DNA from: Nitrosopolaris sp035691865
Lineage (GTDB): Archaea > Thermoproteota > Nitrososphaeria > Nitrososphaerales > Nitrososphaeraceae
Assembly: GCA_035691865.1 (NCBI GenBank)
Contig: DASSIM010000128.1
Span: forward strand, 8,507-72,506
Length of the DNA: 64,000 bases
Direction of reading: 5' to 3'
In this document: in pieces, positions 17,299 to 25,134 of the stretch
How the letters are laid out: every line of letters begins with the position of its first letter
How positions within the stretch are numbered: position 1 is the first letter of the stretch
Program-made: the position numbers and the translations under genes
The notes under the pieces: generated by a model
What the model was told of the DNA's origin: nothing
Seen by the model: the letters and a program-made list of their open reading frames with translations, nothing else
Database searches by the model: none

Positions 17299-17988
17299 AT
17301 GAAGGCGATTATTTTGGCGGGAGGGTTGGGCAAGAGATTGAGGCCCTTAACAGACGAAAGACCCAAACCAATGATAGAAGTATTAAACATCCCAATTATA
17401 GAATGGCAAATCAAGTGGTTTAAGAAACACGGAACAAACGAGATGGTTATATGTGTTGGATATCTTAAAGAACAAATTATCGACTATATAGGAAGTGGAA
17501 GTAGATTCGGGGTCAAGGTCGGATATGCGGTAGAAGAAGAGCCTTTGGGGACTGGCGGTGCGCTTAAGAATGCTGAAAGCCTTTTAGGCGGGGTGAAAGA
17601 GGAAGGCTTCTTTATGGTAAATGGAGACATATTAACAGATCTCGATCCTAATAATTTGATTAAAAGCGAAACCGCCTCATTAGCACTCGTTCCATTAAGG
17701 AGTCCATATGGGGTTGTCGAAGTTGATGATCATTCTAACGTACTTGGCTTCCTGGAAAAGCCTATAATTAAAGACAAGTGGATAAACGCTGGTGTTTATC
17801 ATTTCACCAGAGAAGTGTTCCGTTACCTGCCAGAAAATGGAAATATTGAAGTCACAGCATTACCAGAGATGGCGAAAAGCAAGAAATTGCTTGGTATTAG
17901 ATACACAAAGTCGTTCTGGCGGTCTATAGACTCCCACAAAGACATTGAAGAGGCAACAAAAGAATTGAAATGCGCGGTCAATGTCTAA
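17299..17988 (+). CDS. NDP-sugar pyrophosphorylase (nucleotidyltransferase)
   Basis: Makes a nucleotide-activated sugar from a sugar 1-phosphate. The N terminus KAIILAGGLGKRLRPLT...RPKPM is the classic nucleotide-binding signature. VNGDILTD supplies the metal-binding aspartate, and FLEKP and WINAGVY follow. At 229 residues it is a catalytic domain only, without a left-handed beta-helix acyltransferase domain. ATG 17299 is chosen because the LAGG motif normally lies within a few residues of the start. The stop overlaps the next gene's start by one base. Whether it uses mannose, glucose or another sugar cannot be told. Confidence 0.85.
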   Translation: MKAIILAGGLGKRLRPLTDERPKPMIEVLNIPIIEWQIKWFKKHGTNEMVICVGYLKEQIIDYIGSGSRFGVKVGYAVEEEPLGTGGALKNAESLLGGVKEEGFFMVNGDILTDLDPNNLIKSETASLALVPLRSPYGVVEVDDHSNVLGFLEKPIIKDKWINAGVYHFTREVFRYLPENGNIEVTALPEMAKSKKLLGIRYTKSFWRSIDSHKDIEEATKELKCAVNV

Positions 17989-18983
17989 TGCAATCTGTTA
18001 GAATAGGTTACAACCTGGGTAGTTTGTTATCGATGAAACAGGTTCTTTTATTTTCAAAACTTGCCGATCTCAGCAAGGATGTTGATTCTTTATGGGTTCC
18101 AGAATCTTGGGGGCGAGAAGCCTTTTCTACACTAGGTGCCATATCACAGATAACCAATCGTGTAAGGATTGGGACATCCGTTGTTAGCGCATTTGCTAGA
18201 ACGCCGGCGACTGTAGCGATGGCAGCTACTACACTAGATCTGCTCTCAGATAATCGAACAATCATAGGTTTAGGCGTGAGCACAGAAGCTATAGTCGAAA
18301 TGTGGCATGGAATAACATTTTCAAAGCCTCTTCTAAGAATGCGAGAATATGTCGAATGCCTCCGTCAAATGATAACTGGGCAAAAGGTCAATTATTCCGG
18401 GACGTTTTTCAATATTCAGAATTTCAAACTTCTATACAAACCCCCCCGATGCATTATCCCTATTTTTATGGCAGCTCTAAACAAGAAAATGATATCACTG
18501 TCTTGTGCAATTGCCGATGGAGTCTTGTTATATTTACGGCCTTTAGAAGAGCTGAAGAGAACGGTTGCGCATATAAAATCGGTTACTAAAAACCTAGATA
18601 GGCAATTTGAAATTGCATGTGTCTTTATTGGGGCACTATCGAACAGAGAACCCGAAATAGCACGCCAACGAGCAGCGAAGACGCTCGCCTTCTACATTGC
18701 TGTAGGCAAGTATTACAATGAGTTTCTTTCGACCAATGGCTATGCCACAGAAGTCCACCGCATTACGGGAGAGTATAGGTTAAATGGACTTGACGCTGCT
18801 ACGAAATTTGTTTCTGCAGAAATGTTAGATTCCCTTACAATATCCGGTGATTCCGAGCAATGTATCCAATCCATTCGAAGATTTTATGCATCTGGGATAT
18901 CTTTACCCATTATACAAGTCAACCCAGTCGGCGATTCAGAAACTTCATTTAGGGAGATGCTCACAACTTTTCCCAGTGCGTAA
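17988..18983 (+). CDS. F420-dependent luciferase-like oxidoreductase (LLM class)
   Basis: The 331-residue TIM-barrel protein has the bacterial-luciferase-like pattern: IGYNLGSLLSMKQVLLFSKLAD, SLWVPESWGREAF, RIGTSVVSAFARTPATVAMAATTLDLLSDNR, GLGVS, and MREYVECLRQMITG. Archaeal members use coenzyme F420, as in methylenetetrahydromethanopterin reductase and secondary-alcohol dehydrogenases. The substrate is unknown. ATG 17988 shares its A with the stop of the preceding gene, and the 3' end overlaps the following thiolase start by 8 bp, so translation is coupled through the operon. Confidence 0.85.
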   Translation: MQSVRIGYNLGSLLSMKQVLLFSKLADLSKDVDSLWVPESWGREAFSTLGAISQITNRVRIGTSVVSAFARTPATVAMAATTLDLLSDNRTIIGLGVSTEAIVEMWHGITFSKPLLRMREYVECLRQMITGQKVNYSGTFFNIQNFKLLYKPPRCIIPIFMAALNKKMISLSCAIADGVLLYLRPLEELKRTVAHIKSVTKNLDRQFEIACVFIGALSNREPEIARQRAAKTLAFYIAVGKYYNEFLSTNGYATEVHRITGEYRLNGLDAATKFVSAEMLDSLTISGDSEQCIQSIRRFYASGISLPIIQVNPVGDSETSFREMLTTFPSA

Positions 18984-20082
18984 AGTAGCGATAGCAGGTT
19001 ATGCTACAACTAAGTTCAGGAGAAAGTCAGAGGTATCTTTATTCGAGACCGCTTGTGACCCGTGCAGGAACATTCTACTTGAACACGAGGACTTAAAAAA
19101 GGAAATTGACGCCGTATTGTTTGCAAGTTGCTCAGTGGAGCAATACAGCTCCTCTATTATTTCGGAGATGTTAGGATTAAGCCCACAAATCTCACATCGG
19201 ATAGATAATCTGTGCAACTCTGGCACGAGTGCTATTGCATGCGCCTTTTCCTATATTGCTTCAGGTCTTTGCGATTCGGTCTTGGTGATTGGGGCTGAAA
19301 AGGTTGATTCACCGGGGCGCAGGCTTGGTTGGGATGTTACTAGAGGAGAATATGGTCTTCCCGTACATTGGGCCGCACTTTTCGCTAAGGCACATATGAG
19401 AAAGTATGGCACTACTGAAGAACAGATGGCGATGGTTTCGGTAAGGAACCATTTGAATGCTACCAAAAACCCTAATGCTTTGTTCGGCGAACCGATAACA
19501 TTTGAGGATGTACTAAACTCGAGGCAGATAGTATCTCCTATAAAGCTGTTAGATTGTTCTTCTCTTTGTACTGGTTCATCTGCGATACTGCTAGTTTCAG
19601 ACAAGATGGCTAAGACGATTACGGAGAATCCTATTTGGATACGAGGAATCGGACAACAAACTAATTTTGCTAGTTTCAGCAAAGTTGCAAACGATCTCAC
19701 TTCAATCCATGCTGCCAAACAGGCTTCAGCAGCTGCCTATAGAATGGCTGCGACTGATCCTCGCAGTATTGACGTTGTCGAGCTCCATGATGCCTTTACA
19801 ATCCTTGAAATCCTAGCATATGAGGATCTCCATTTTGCAAAAAAAGGCGAAGGTGGAAGATTTGTGAATCAGGATAATATCTCGATTAATCCCCGTGGCG
19901 GAATCCTTGGTTGTGGTCACCCCATTGGTGCAACTGGCGTAGCGCAAGTGGCAGAAGTAGCAATGCAGTTAGATGGAAAAGCAGGCTTAAGACAAGTAAG
20001 AGGGTGTAAAACAGGTCTAGTCCACAATATCGCTGCGGCGGGCTCATCTGCTACCGTCTTGATTCTTGGTATAGACCAATGA
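18976..20082 (+). CDS. thiolase-family protein (acetyl-CoA acetyltransferase/SCP-x type)
   Basis: Starting at GTG 18976 the protein has 368 residues and a complete thiolase active site: nucleophilic Cys in DNLCNSGTSAI, His in ELHDAF, and the second Cys and His in GCGHPIGATG. Archaeal thiolases of this SCP-x-like subgroup work with a DUF35 zinc-ribbon/OB-fold partner, and such a gene follows with a 4-bp overlap. The frame is open further upstream inside the previous gene, but that part is not thiolase-like. It catalyses either condensation of two acyl-CoAs or beta-ketoacyl-CoA cleavage; the direction here is unknown. Confidence 0.88.
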   Translation: MRKVAIAGYATTKFRRKSEVSLFETACDPCRNILLEHEDLKKEIDAVLFASCSVEQYSSSIISEMLGLSPQISHRIDNLCNSGTSAIACAFSYIASGLCDSVLVIGAEKVDSPGRRLGWDVTRGEYGLPVHWAALFAKAHMRKYGTTEEQMAMVSVRNHLNATKNPNALFGEPITFEDVLNSRQIVSPIKLLDCSSLCTGSSAILLVSDKMAKTITENPIWIRGIGQQTNFASFSKVANDLTSIHAAKQASAAAYRMAATDPRSIDVVELHDAFTILEILAYEDLHFAKKGEGGRFVNQDNISINPRGGILGCGHPIGATGVAQVAEVAMQLDGKAGLRQVRGCKTGLVHNIAAAGSSATVLILGIDQ

Positions 20083-20414
20083 AGAAATTTTATGATTTCA
20101 TAAAGAAAGGGGAGTTTAGAGTCGCAGTTTGTGAGAACTGCAGCAAAAAAATCTGGCCCCCTTCAGAATATTGTTGCGATTGTTTTTTCGCAACAAGCTT
20201 AGAGAAAATTGAAACGGCGGGAACGCTAATCGAGTGTACAAGCTATAATATTGACGATAGCGAAGAATTGTACGGCGTTGTAGATATCCAGGGTATCAAG
20301 TTGATTGGGTCATTTTCTACTAATATCACTCCTGGAACGCCAGTCCGAATGGTTGACTGCGGAATACGAGAAAATGGATCTCCTTTTTACCATTTCGAAC
20401 CATGCAAAGAATAG
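20079..20414 (+). CDS. DUF35 zinc-ribbon/OB-fold acyl-CoA-associated protein
   Basis: The 111-residue protein has an N-terminal zinc ribbon with two cysteine pairs (CENC at about 19-22 and CCDC at about 32-35), then an OB-fold (GTLIECTSYNID through PGTPVRMVDCG). DUF35 proteins bridge thiolase and HMG-CoA synthase in archaeal mevalonate synthesis and accompany other thiolases. The start overlaps the thiolase stop as ATGA, strong evidence for a thiolase-DUF35 complex. No HMG-CoA synthase gene is nearby. Confidence 0.88.
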   Translation: MKKFYDFIKKGEFRVAVCENCSKKIWPPSEYCCDCFFATSLEKIETAGTLIECTSYNIDDSEELYGVVDIQGIKLIGSFSTNITPGTPVRMVDCGIRENGSPFYHFEPCKE

Positions 20415-20474
20415 TCGTCCTGTTAGAGGTTAAAAAGGCTTAATACAGGAAATATACCAAGTGAGTGGTAGAAT

Positions 20475-20837
20475 ATGAGCTATGACAGGTTTGTTGATGA
20501 GAGACTACTCTCAAGCCGTGATGCTCTAAATAAGTTCCAAATAAAGATGAGGATATTGGACTTTGACGAAAACGCTAGAGACTTCTCTCAAAGGTTTGGA
20601 CGACGATTGTTGGTGAAGAAAACCTTGCTAACAATAAAGCACATCCTAACAGAAGAAATCGAAGAAAGGGAATTGGACGTGGAAGAACTTGAAAATCGAA
20701 TGCGGAAGGAAAGACTTTTTTCATCTTCGAACAGGTGGATTTCGCCAAGTGAAATCAAAAATGGTTACATATTGGCAAGTAGACATTTGGATTTGCTTGC
20801 AGATGCGATTGCACTTGACGTTGTAGTGTTCGAATAA
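20475..20837 (+). CDS. hypothetical protein
   Basis: A 120-residue charged helical protein with an ATG preceded by GAGTGG. The segment HILTEEIEERELDVEELENRMRKERLF is strongly acidic/basic and may be a coiled coil, followed by WISPSEIKNGYILASRHLDLLADAIALDVVVFE. No recognised domain. It lies 60 bp after the DUF35 gene and could be the last gene of that operon or stand alone; it faces tRNA-Asn. Confidence 0.6.
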   Translation: MSYDRFVDERLLSSRDALNKFQIKMRILDFDENARDFSQRFGRRLLVKKTLLTIKHILTEEIEERELDVEELENRMRKERLFSSSNRWISPSEIKNGYILASRHLDLLADAIALDVVVFE

Positions 20838-20871
20838 TGGTATGTGTGTGTTCTTCATTATGGTTGTAACG

Positions 20872-20975
20872 CGCCGCTGATCAGACTCGAACTGATGACC
20901 CACTGGTTAACAGCCAGCTGAACTCCAATGTGAAATCACATTTGAATTTGCTCTACCATGCTGAGCTACAGCGGC
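20872..20975 (-). tRNA. tRNA-Asn (GTT) with a 30-nt non-canonical intron
   Basis: Read on the minus strand, the acceptor arms GCCGCTG and CAGCGGC pair, the D stem is GCTC/GAGC, the anticodon loop is CTGTTAA in a GCTGG/CCAGT stem (anticodon GTT), and the T arm is ATCAG-TTCGAGT-CTGAT. Between the D stem and the anticodon stem are 31 nt where one (position 26) is expected, so about 30 nt, roughly 20919-20949, is an intron that can fold as its own hairpin (ATGTGA/TCACAT). Removing it gives a 74-nt tRNA. No CCA is encoded; the discriminator is G. Confidence 0.9.
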
Positions 20976-21080
20976 GCATTATGCATCAATTTCAAGCACA
21001 AAATAAATGTTATGATAGGTTGCAAATCAAAGGCCTATATTTCAGAACTCGAATATTGAACGTATAGAATATAGACAGAT

Positions 21081-21632
21081 CTAAATTCCCCTTTCTTTTG
21101 AATAAATGTATAAACCGTCAAGAAAAACTCGTTGGTCTTTGCCTTTCATCTTTGTTGAGAGCTCTATATTAGCAGCAGTCTGAGAAACGTCCTCCAAGCT
21201 TGGACCTTGAACTAGGATATCATCGCCAACGATTGTAACCTTAGTATCTTCTCCTACAATTCGAGATGTACGTGGTGACCTTTCACCAAAATAGTTTTCT
21301 ACACTGACTTTTTCTCCTCTGAGTTTTACAGATATTGGGAAGTGAGCGGATACTATTTTTAGCCTGTATGTAAAGCCCTTCTCCACTCCCGTTAGCATAT
21401 TTCGTATTATACTTCTGACCGTGTTTGTTATTGCAAGGTCTTTCTTTCTTTTACCATAGGGTCGTATTACAAACTTATTGTCTTGAACCCGTACAGCAAC
21501 AGGTATCCTCATAACGTTTTTTTTCAGTTTTCCGAGTCTGCCTTCGACTGAAATAATATTGTCAAGAATCTCTGCCTTTACATTCTCGGGTATTTGAATT
21601 TCTGCTTTGATATCCTCAGAAGATGTAACCAA
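21081..21632 (-). CDS. rpl6: 50S ribosomal protein L6 (uL6)
   Basis: The 183-residue protein has the two-domain L6 fold: SVEGRLGKLKKNV at about 28-40 and the C-terminal domain starting near VKLRGEKVSVENYFGE, ending TKMKGKDQRVFLDGLYIYSKERG, the usual archaeal finish. It is the last ribosomal gene of the block. In many archaea L32e, L19e, L18 and S5 follow, but here tRNA-Asn follows instead. It overlaps the rps8 stop by 17 bp. Confidence 0.95.
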   Translation of the reverse strand: MVTSSEDIKAEIQIPENVKAEILDNIISVEGRLGKLKKNVMRIPVAVRVQDNKFVIRPYGKRKKDLAITNTVRSIIRNMLTGVEKGFTYRLKIVSAHFPISVKLRGEKVSVENYFGERSPRTSRIVGEDTKVTIVGDDILVQGPSLEDVSQTAANIELSTKMKGKDQRVFLDGLYIYSKERGI

Positions 21633-22008
21633 TTAAGACTCCCCCTATCCCTTGCTCTTGGGCTTCGTGATGAGATAATATGCCCGTGCTAGTCGATACA
21701 AGAATCAAGCCCATGTTATACGCTGGAAGAAATCGTCTTTCCCAATTTAGGTAGCTGTTTTTCTTTACACTGAAACGGGGGGTGATGATTCCACACTTGT
21801 TAATCTTTGCCAATAACTGAATTCTGAATTTTCCTGCCCTTCCGTCGTCGATTTGTTCGAATTCGCCAATATACTGATGCTTCTGCATTACTCGTAGAAT
21901 GTCGCTCGAAAATCTCGACGCGGGAATCACAATGCACTCCTTTTTTCTTCTAGATTCATTGTTATATATGGTAGTAAACAAATTGGACAATACATTTAGT
22001 GCTGGCAT
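21616..22008 (-). CDS. rps8: 30S ribosomal protein S8 (uS8)
   Basis: 130 residues beginning MPALNVLSNLFTTIYNNESRRKKE, with archaeal S8 landmarks: the DILRVMQKHQYIGEFEQIDDGRAGKFRIQL core and the C-terminal RFLPAYNMGLILVSTSTGILSHHEA, the rRNA helix 21-binding signature. It is a central-domain 16S rRNA binder. It lies between rps14 and rpl6 as in other archaea. Confidence 0.95.
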   Translation of the reverse strand: MPALNVLSNLFTTIYNNESRRKKECIVIPASRFSSDILRVMQKHQYIGEFEQIDDGRAGKFRIQLLAKINKCGIITPRFSVKKNSYLNWERRFLPAYNMGLILVSTSTGILSHHEAQEQGIGGVLIGYIF

Positions 22009-22024
22009 CTCTTAATCACCAAGC

Positions 22025-22210
22025 TTACTCGTATTTATTGAAGCCCAAGCTGAGAGCTACTTCCCTAAAACATTGCCTGCAAAGCATTAGATCATATTGT
22101 TGAATAAGACCCGTATATGAACCACATCTTTTGCACCACCTGGTTCCTTTCCCATGGGCAAGTTCCTTCCTTCCAGTTTCCGAATAGTCTCGAGGTTTAG
22201 GTGTTATCAT
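22025..22210 (-). CDS. rps14: 30S ribosomal protein S14 (uS14), zinc-binding form
   Basis: A 61-residue protein whose CKRC and CRQC pairs form the zinc site of the short archaeal S14. The C-terminal LCRQCFREVALSLGFNKYE is typical. Its ATG overlaps the stop of rpl5 by 4 bp. Confidence 0.95.
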   Translation of the reverse strand: MITPKPRDYSETGRKELAHGKGTRWCKRCGSYTGLIQQYDLMLCRQCFREVALSLGFNKYE

Positions 22211-22737
22211 GTTATCTCAGCTCCGAATTCTTTTTCAAAGAAGCGAATCGCATGATCTTTTGTTATTCTGTGACCTTTACCAATACTTCTATGAACTTTT
22301 TTCTTTGAAATTCCATATCCAGGTCTAGTCAGTGCGATACTCACATCCATGCCAAAGATACCGATATCGGGATTATATTTAGTGTCAGGGAGATCAATAT
22401 GCTCATGGATCCCCAGAGACAAATTTCCGAAGTTATCGAAAGAAGATGCCTTGAGGTTGTTTCTCTTTGCAGCCAATGTACGTCGTAGAAATTGAAGAGC
22501 TGCGTCCCGTCTGAGAGTTACCATGGCAGCAATAGGCTCACCTTTATGAATTCCAAAATCTCGAACGCTTTCTTTGGCTCCTCGCACAGTCGGCCTTTGG
22601 CCAGTTAACTCTTCTAGCCCACGTTTGGCTTTTTCCAGAGGTTCTCCTGATTTTCCTACCCCAATATTGACAACCACCTTGCTGACGATTATCCTTTTCA
22701 TTGGGCTTGTATTTATGTCGGTTGAGCTATGATTCAA
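22207..22737 (-). CDS. rpl5: 50S ribosomal protein L5 (uL5)
   Basis: Binds 5S rRNA in the central protuberance. The 176 residues include KVVVNIGVGKSGEPLEKAKRGLEELTGQRP, RGAKESVRDFGIHKGEPIAAMVTLRR, and the C-terminal MDVSIALTRPGYGISKKK. An N-terminal ~12-residue Ser/Thr-rich extension precedes the conserved part, so the second methionine (PMKRIIVSKVVV) could also be the start. It lies between eS4 and S14. Confidence 0.95.
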   Translation of the reverse strand: MNHSSTDINTSPMKRIIVSKVVVNIGVGKSGEPLEKAKRGLEELTGQRPTVRGAKESVRDFGIHKGEPIAAMVTLRRDAALQFLRRTLAAKRNNLKASSFDNFGNLSLGIHEHIDLPDTKYNPDIGIFGMDVSIALTRPGYGISKKKVHRSIGKGHRITKDHAIRFFEKEFGAEIT

Positions 22738-22742
22738 ACTAA

Positions 22743-23459
22743 CTAATTCACCTTGATTAGCGGAGCTTCCAAACCAACAGTCATGACAATATCCATGGGT
22801 AGTTCCACTGATCTGTTCCCCAACGCCAGAATAACCCGCTTTGGGAGCGAAAATAGTCCGTCCTTGATGTCTTCTATTGTCCCTACGTTGCCAGCATTAT
22901 CTCCGCTAGTGATCAACCCTAAATTTCCTTTTTCGAATCTGACTATGTTTTTGATGGTCAAATTCTGAAAGTCCAACAGACATGTATCTCCTACCGATAG
23001 CGGTTGCTCACTAATCATGCTCTTCCCATCGTGAAAGCCGTATTGTAGCTTGCCGCCTATCGTTGTGACCTTGCTGGACACTTTAACAAACTTTAACATT
23101 TTTTCGGCATCTTGTATTTCTACTGGAACCAACAATTTAGAATCTTTCGGAACCAAGCGGTAGCATTGACCTGTAGGGGTCAGTTCGATGACATCCATCA
23201 GGCCCACAGGGAATTTTACATCCCTTCTCTGTACTCCATCTACTTTCACTTTACCTGCTGAGAGGATCATTTTAGCTTCATGAATATTTGTTGCCACGCT
23301 TAGCACATCTCTAAGAATTATTCCGAGAGGGTATGACCATTGTATTCTGTGTGGACCTGGTGAAGCTTTGAGCACGAACTGACTTTGCTTCCTTCGAATA
23401 TTCCAGAATGTGGGTGCCACCTGCCTCTTAAGTCTAGTATCCCCACCTTTTTTCCCCAT
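22743..23459 (-). CDS. rps4e: 30S ribosomal protein S4e (eS4)
   Basis: The 238-residue protein starts with the eS4 signature GKKGGDTRLKRQVAPTFWNIRRKQSQFVLKASPGPH, then an S4 RNA-binding domain (VLSVATNIHEAKMILSAGKVKVDG), a central eS4 domain and a KOW motif near GLITSGDNAGNVGTIEDI. The ATG directly overlaps the rpl24 stop. The length is usual for archaea. Confidence 0.95.
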   Translation of the reverse strand: MGKKGGDTRLKRQVAPTFWNIRRKQSQFVLKASPGPHRIQWSYPLGIILRDVLSVATNIHEAKMILSAGKVKVDGVQRRDVKFPVGLMDVIELTPTGQCYRLVPKDSKLLVPVEIQDAEKMLKFVKVSSKVTTIGGKLQYGFHDGKSMISEQPLSVGDTCLLDFQNLTIKNIVRFEKGNLGLITSGDNAGNVGTIEDIKDGLFSLPKRVILALGNRSVELPMDIVMTVGLEAPLIKVN

Positions 23460-23866
23460 TATTCTCTAGCCTCCTGTTTTTGTGTTTTCGGAGTATATTT
23501 AGGACCTGAGATCTCTTTGTTGAGATTCAGCTTGCGTTGGAGTTTATTCTTTCTGTATTTGTCATCCAGATTCAGTCCGGTTATAATCAGATTTGACGAA
23601 TGGATCTGAACCTTCACATTTCCGCCTTTCACTTTCTCGCGCTGGATCCCTTCGATTGATAAGGTTCCTTTCTGCGTTTTAACCTTCTCCACTTTTCCTT
23701 CTACCCCGGAGTATTCACCACGGAGAACTCTAACACTGTCTCCCTTTACTAGTCTACAACTCCTACTCCCATACTGCTCTCGAAGATTGTCTGAAAGCGT
23801 TGATCCTATCCTAGAGTCTCTTAGGTGACTCGGAACATGCAATAATTTTGGGTTAATTTTTGCCAT
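23459..23866 (-). CDS. rpl24: 50S ribosomal protein L24 (uL24)
   Basis: The KOW motif KGDSVRVLRGEYSGVEGKVEKVKTQKGTL lies in the middle of a 135-residue protein, with IHSSNLIITGLNLDDKYRK after it, as in archaeal L24. The N terminus (PSHLRDSRIGSTLSDNLREQYGSRSCR) is the archaeal extension. The C-terminal 40 residues are lysine-rich and probably contact rRNA. One base overlaps eS4. Confidence 0.94.
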   Translation of the reverse strand: MAKINPKLLHVPSHLRDSRIGSTLSDNLREQYGSRSCRLVKGDSVRVLRGEYSGVEGKVEKVKTQKGTLSIEGIQREKVKGGNVKVQIHSSNLIITGLNLDDKYRKNKLQRKLNLNKEISGPKYTPKTQKQEARE

Positions 23867-23879
23867 AATTTAATCGCGC

Positions 23880-24314
23880 TCAGACTATAAGCGACGCAAG
23901 GTTCGCTATCCTTGGCCATTTTTCAGCAGCTTCAGCAGCAACTGGACCTTTTATGTCGGTTCCTTTGATTTCGCCTTCAGGTGTTACCAAGACTGCGGCG
24001 TTATCCTCGAATGTTAAGCGAACGCCGTTGAGTCTCTTGATGGCATACTTCTGCCTAATAATCACAGCTCCGAATATCTGCTTGCGCAGCTCGGCCGCGC
24101 CCTTTTTCACAGTCACCGTGACCAGGTCGCCTACTGCAGCTGCAGGCAATCTAGAATGTCTACCCTTGTATCTGCCAACTTGCGCTATACGCAAGACTTT
24201 CGCGCCTGTGTTATCCGCACAAACTAATTCTGCTGTTACTGGAAGAACCCTTGTGATGTACGGCCGAAATTCTTCAACTCCTTTAGCTGAAACCGCTCTT
24301 GTTTTAGGTGCCAA
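23880..24314 (-). CDS. rpl14: 50S ribosomal protein L14 (uL14)
   Basis: The 144-residue protein has the family core VTAELVCADNTGAKVLRIAQV, GDLVTVTVKKGAAELRKQIFGAVIIRQKYAIKRLNGVRLTFEDNAAVLVTPEGEIKGTDIKGPVAAEAAEKWPRIANLASLIV. It binds 23S rRNA at the subunit interface. The N-terminal ~20 residues are longer than in bacteria. It overlaps rps17 by 11 bp. Confidence 0.95.
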   Translation of the reverse strand: MAPKTRAVSAKGVEEFRPYITRVLPVTAELVCADNTGAKVLRIAQVGRYKGRHSRLPAAAVGDLVTVTVKKGAAELRKQIFGAVIIRQKYAIKRLNGVRLTFEDNAAVLVTPEGEIKGTDIKGPVAAEAAEKWPRIANLASLIV

Positions 24315-24639
24315 TTCCTTTGCTTCCCTTGATTACGACAAACGAAACAGTCTTGGATAATGGTCTACATTCAGCAATTGATATCTCGTCACCCTCTGTG
24401 ACCTCAATGCATTCTGGAAGATATGCATGTAATCTTGATCTACTTCTTTCATAACGCTGATATTTGGACACTTGGTGTGGAAATTCCCTTGAAACAACAA
24501 TCATATTCTTTGCCTTAGCACTAACAACGATTCCGGATAAAAGCTTCCCCCTTACGGAAAGTCTACCGTGAAAAGGACATAGGATGTCGGCACAAGTCTT
24601 CTCTGGAGGAGTAACTGCAATCCCAATATTCCTAGCCAA
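24304..24639 (-). CDS. rps17: 30S ribosomal protein S17 (uS17)
   Basis: A 111-residue archaeal S17 with PPEKTCADILCPFHGRLSVRGKLLSGIVVSAKAKNMIVVSREF, KYQRYERSRSRLHAYLPECIEVTEGDEISIAECRPLSKTVSFVVI. This is the complete OB-fold with the archaeal N-terminal CPFHG segment. It follows the RNase P component gene by 11 bp. Confidence 0.95.
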   Translation of the reverse strand: MARNIGIAVTPPEKTCADILCPFHGRLSVRGKLLSGIVVSAKAKNMIVVSREFPHQVSKYQRYERSRSRLHAYLPECIEVTEGDEISIAECRPLSKTVSFVVIKGSKGIGT

Positions 24640-24650
24640 TTCTATTCAAC

Positions 24651-24944
24651 TCAGTGAGTACGCGCCACACGATCTTCTGGTCTTCCGATAAGAGACGGAC
24701 CTCTTATAAAGCAAGCGCTGGACGAGAGCAGCACCCTTATCTTCTCAGCCGAGAGTTTTGATATCTTCTTGAGCCCTGTGCCTGTTCTTAAGGTAAACAT
24801 ATTTTTGGTTTCGAAGATAATAGTTCCGGACAGACCAAGGAAAGTGGGCTGGGGACTGGTTATGATGGTTGCACTAAGGCCGATGAGCTCGTGTGAAAGA
24901 ATATTCTTAGGTGTTATCACGGTTTTTCTTAGAACCTCTTTCAT
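24651..24944 (-). CDS. rnp1: ribonuclease P protein component 1 (Rpp29/Pop4)
   Basis: Archaeal RNase P subunit that assists the RNA in removing tRNA 5' leaders. The 97 residues show NILSHELIGLSATIITSPQPTFLGLSGTIIFETKNMFTLRTG, the Sm-like barrel of Rpp29, and a C-terminal IRGPSLIGRPEDRVART. Its place between L29 and S17 is the classic archaeal position. The start overlaps the rpl29 3' end by 38 bp. Confidence 0.93.
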   Translation of the reverse strand: MKEVLRKTVITPKNILSHELIGLSATIITSPQPTFLGLSGTIIFETKNMFTLRTGTGLKKISKLSAEKIRVLLSSSACFIRGPSLIGRPEDRVARTH

Positions 24945-25134
24945 TAAGAATAGTCATTATCCGAGCAATATCCCTACGAATCCAGCGTATATCCCCGGTC
25001 TGTTTTTTCAGAGTGCCTTTCGAGCCTTCGGCCCTGAGTTTTGCCAAATCCGCATTTAATTCGGACAATTTGTCACTCAAATCGGGATCGTTCATTTCCC
25101 GTAATGTTTTGAGTCTAAGTCTGGCCATTTGCAC
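24907..25134 (-). CDS. rpl29: 50S ribosomal protein L29 (uL29)
   Basis: A 75-residue two-helix protein (ARLRLKTLREMNDPDLSDKLSELNADLAKLRAEGSKGT, then GDIRWIRRDIARIMTILNER), the normal L29 layout at the tunnel exit. The ATG two codons in (MARLRLK) is an equally good start. It overlaps rps3 by 20 bp and rnp1 by 38 bp. Confidence 0.94.
   Translation of the reverse strand: MQMARLRLKTLREMNDPDLSDKLSELNADLAKLRAEGSKGTLKKQTGDIRWIRRDIARIMTILNERGSKKNRDNT

Noticed and set aside
23953..24360. Long open frame antisense to rpl14/rps17
   Set aside because: Complementary shadow of a conserved ribosomal gene; no independent coding signal.
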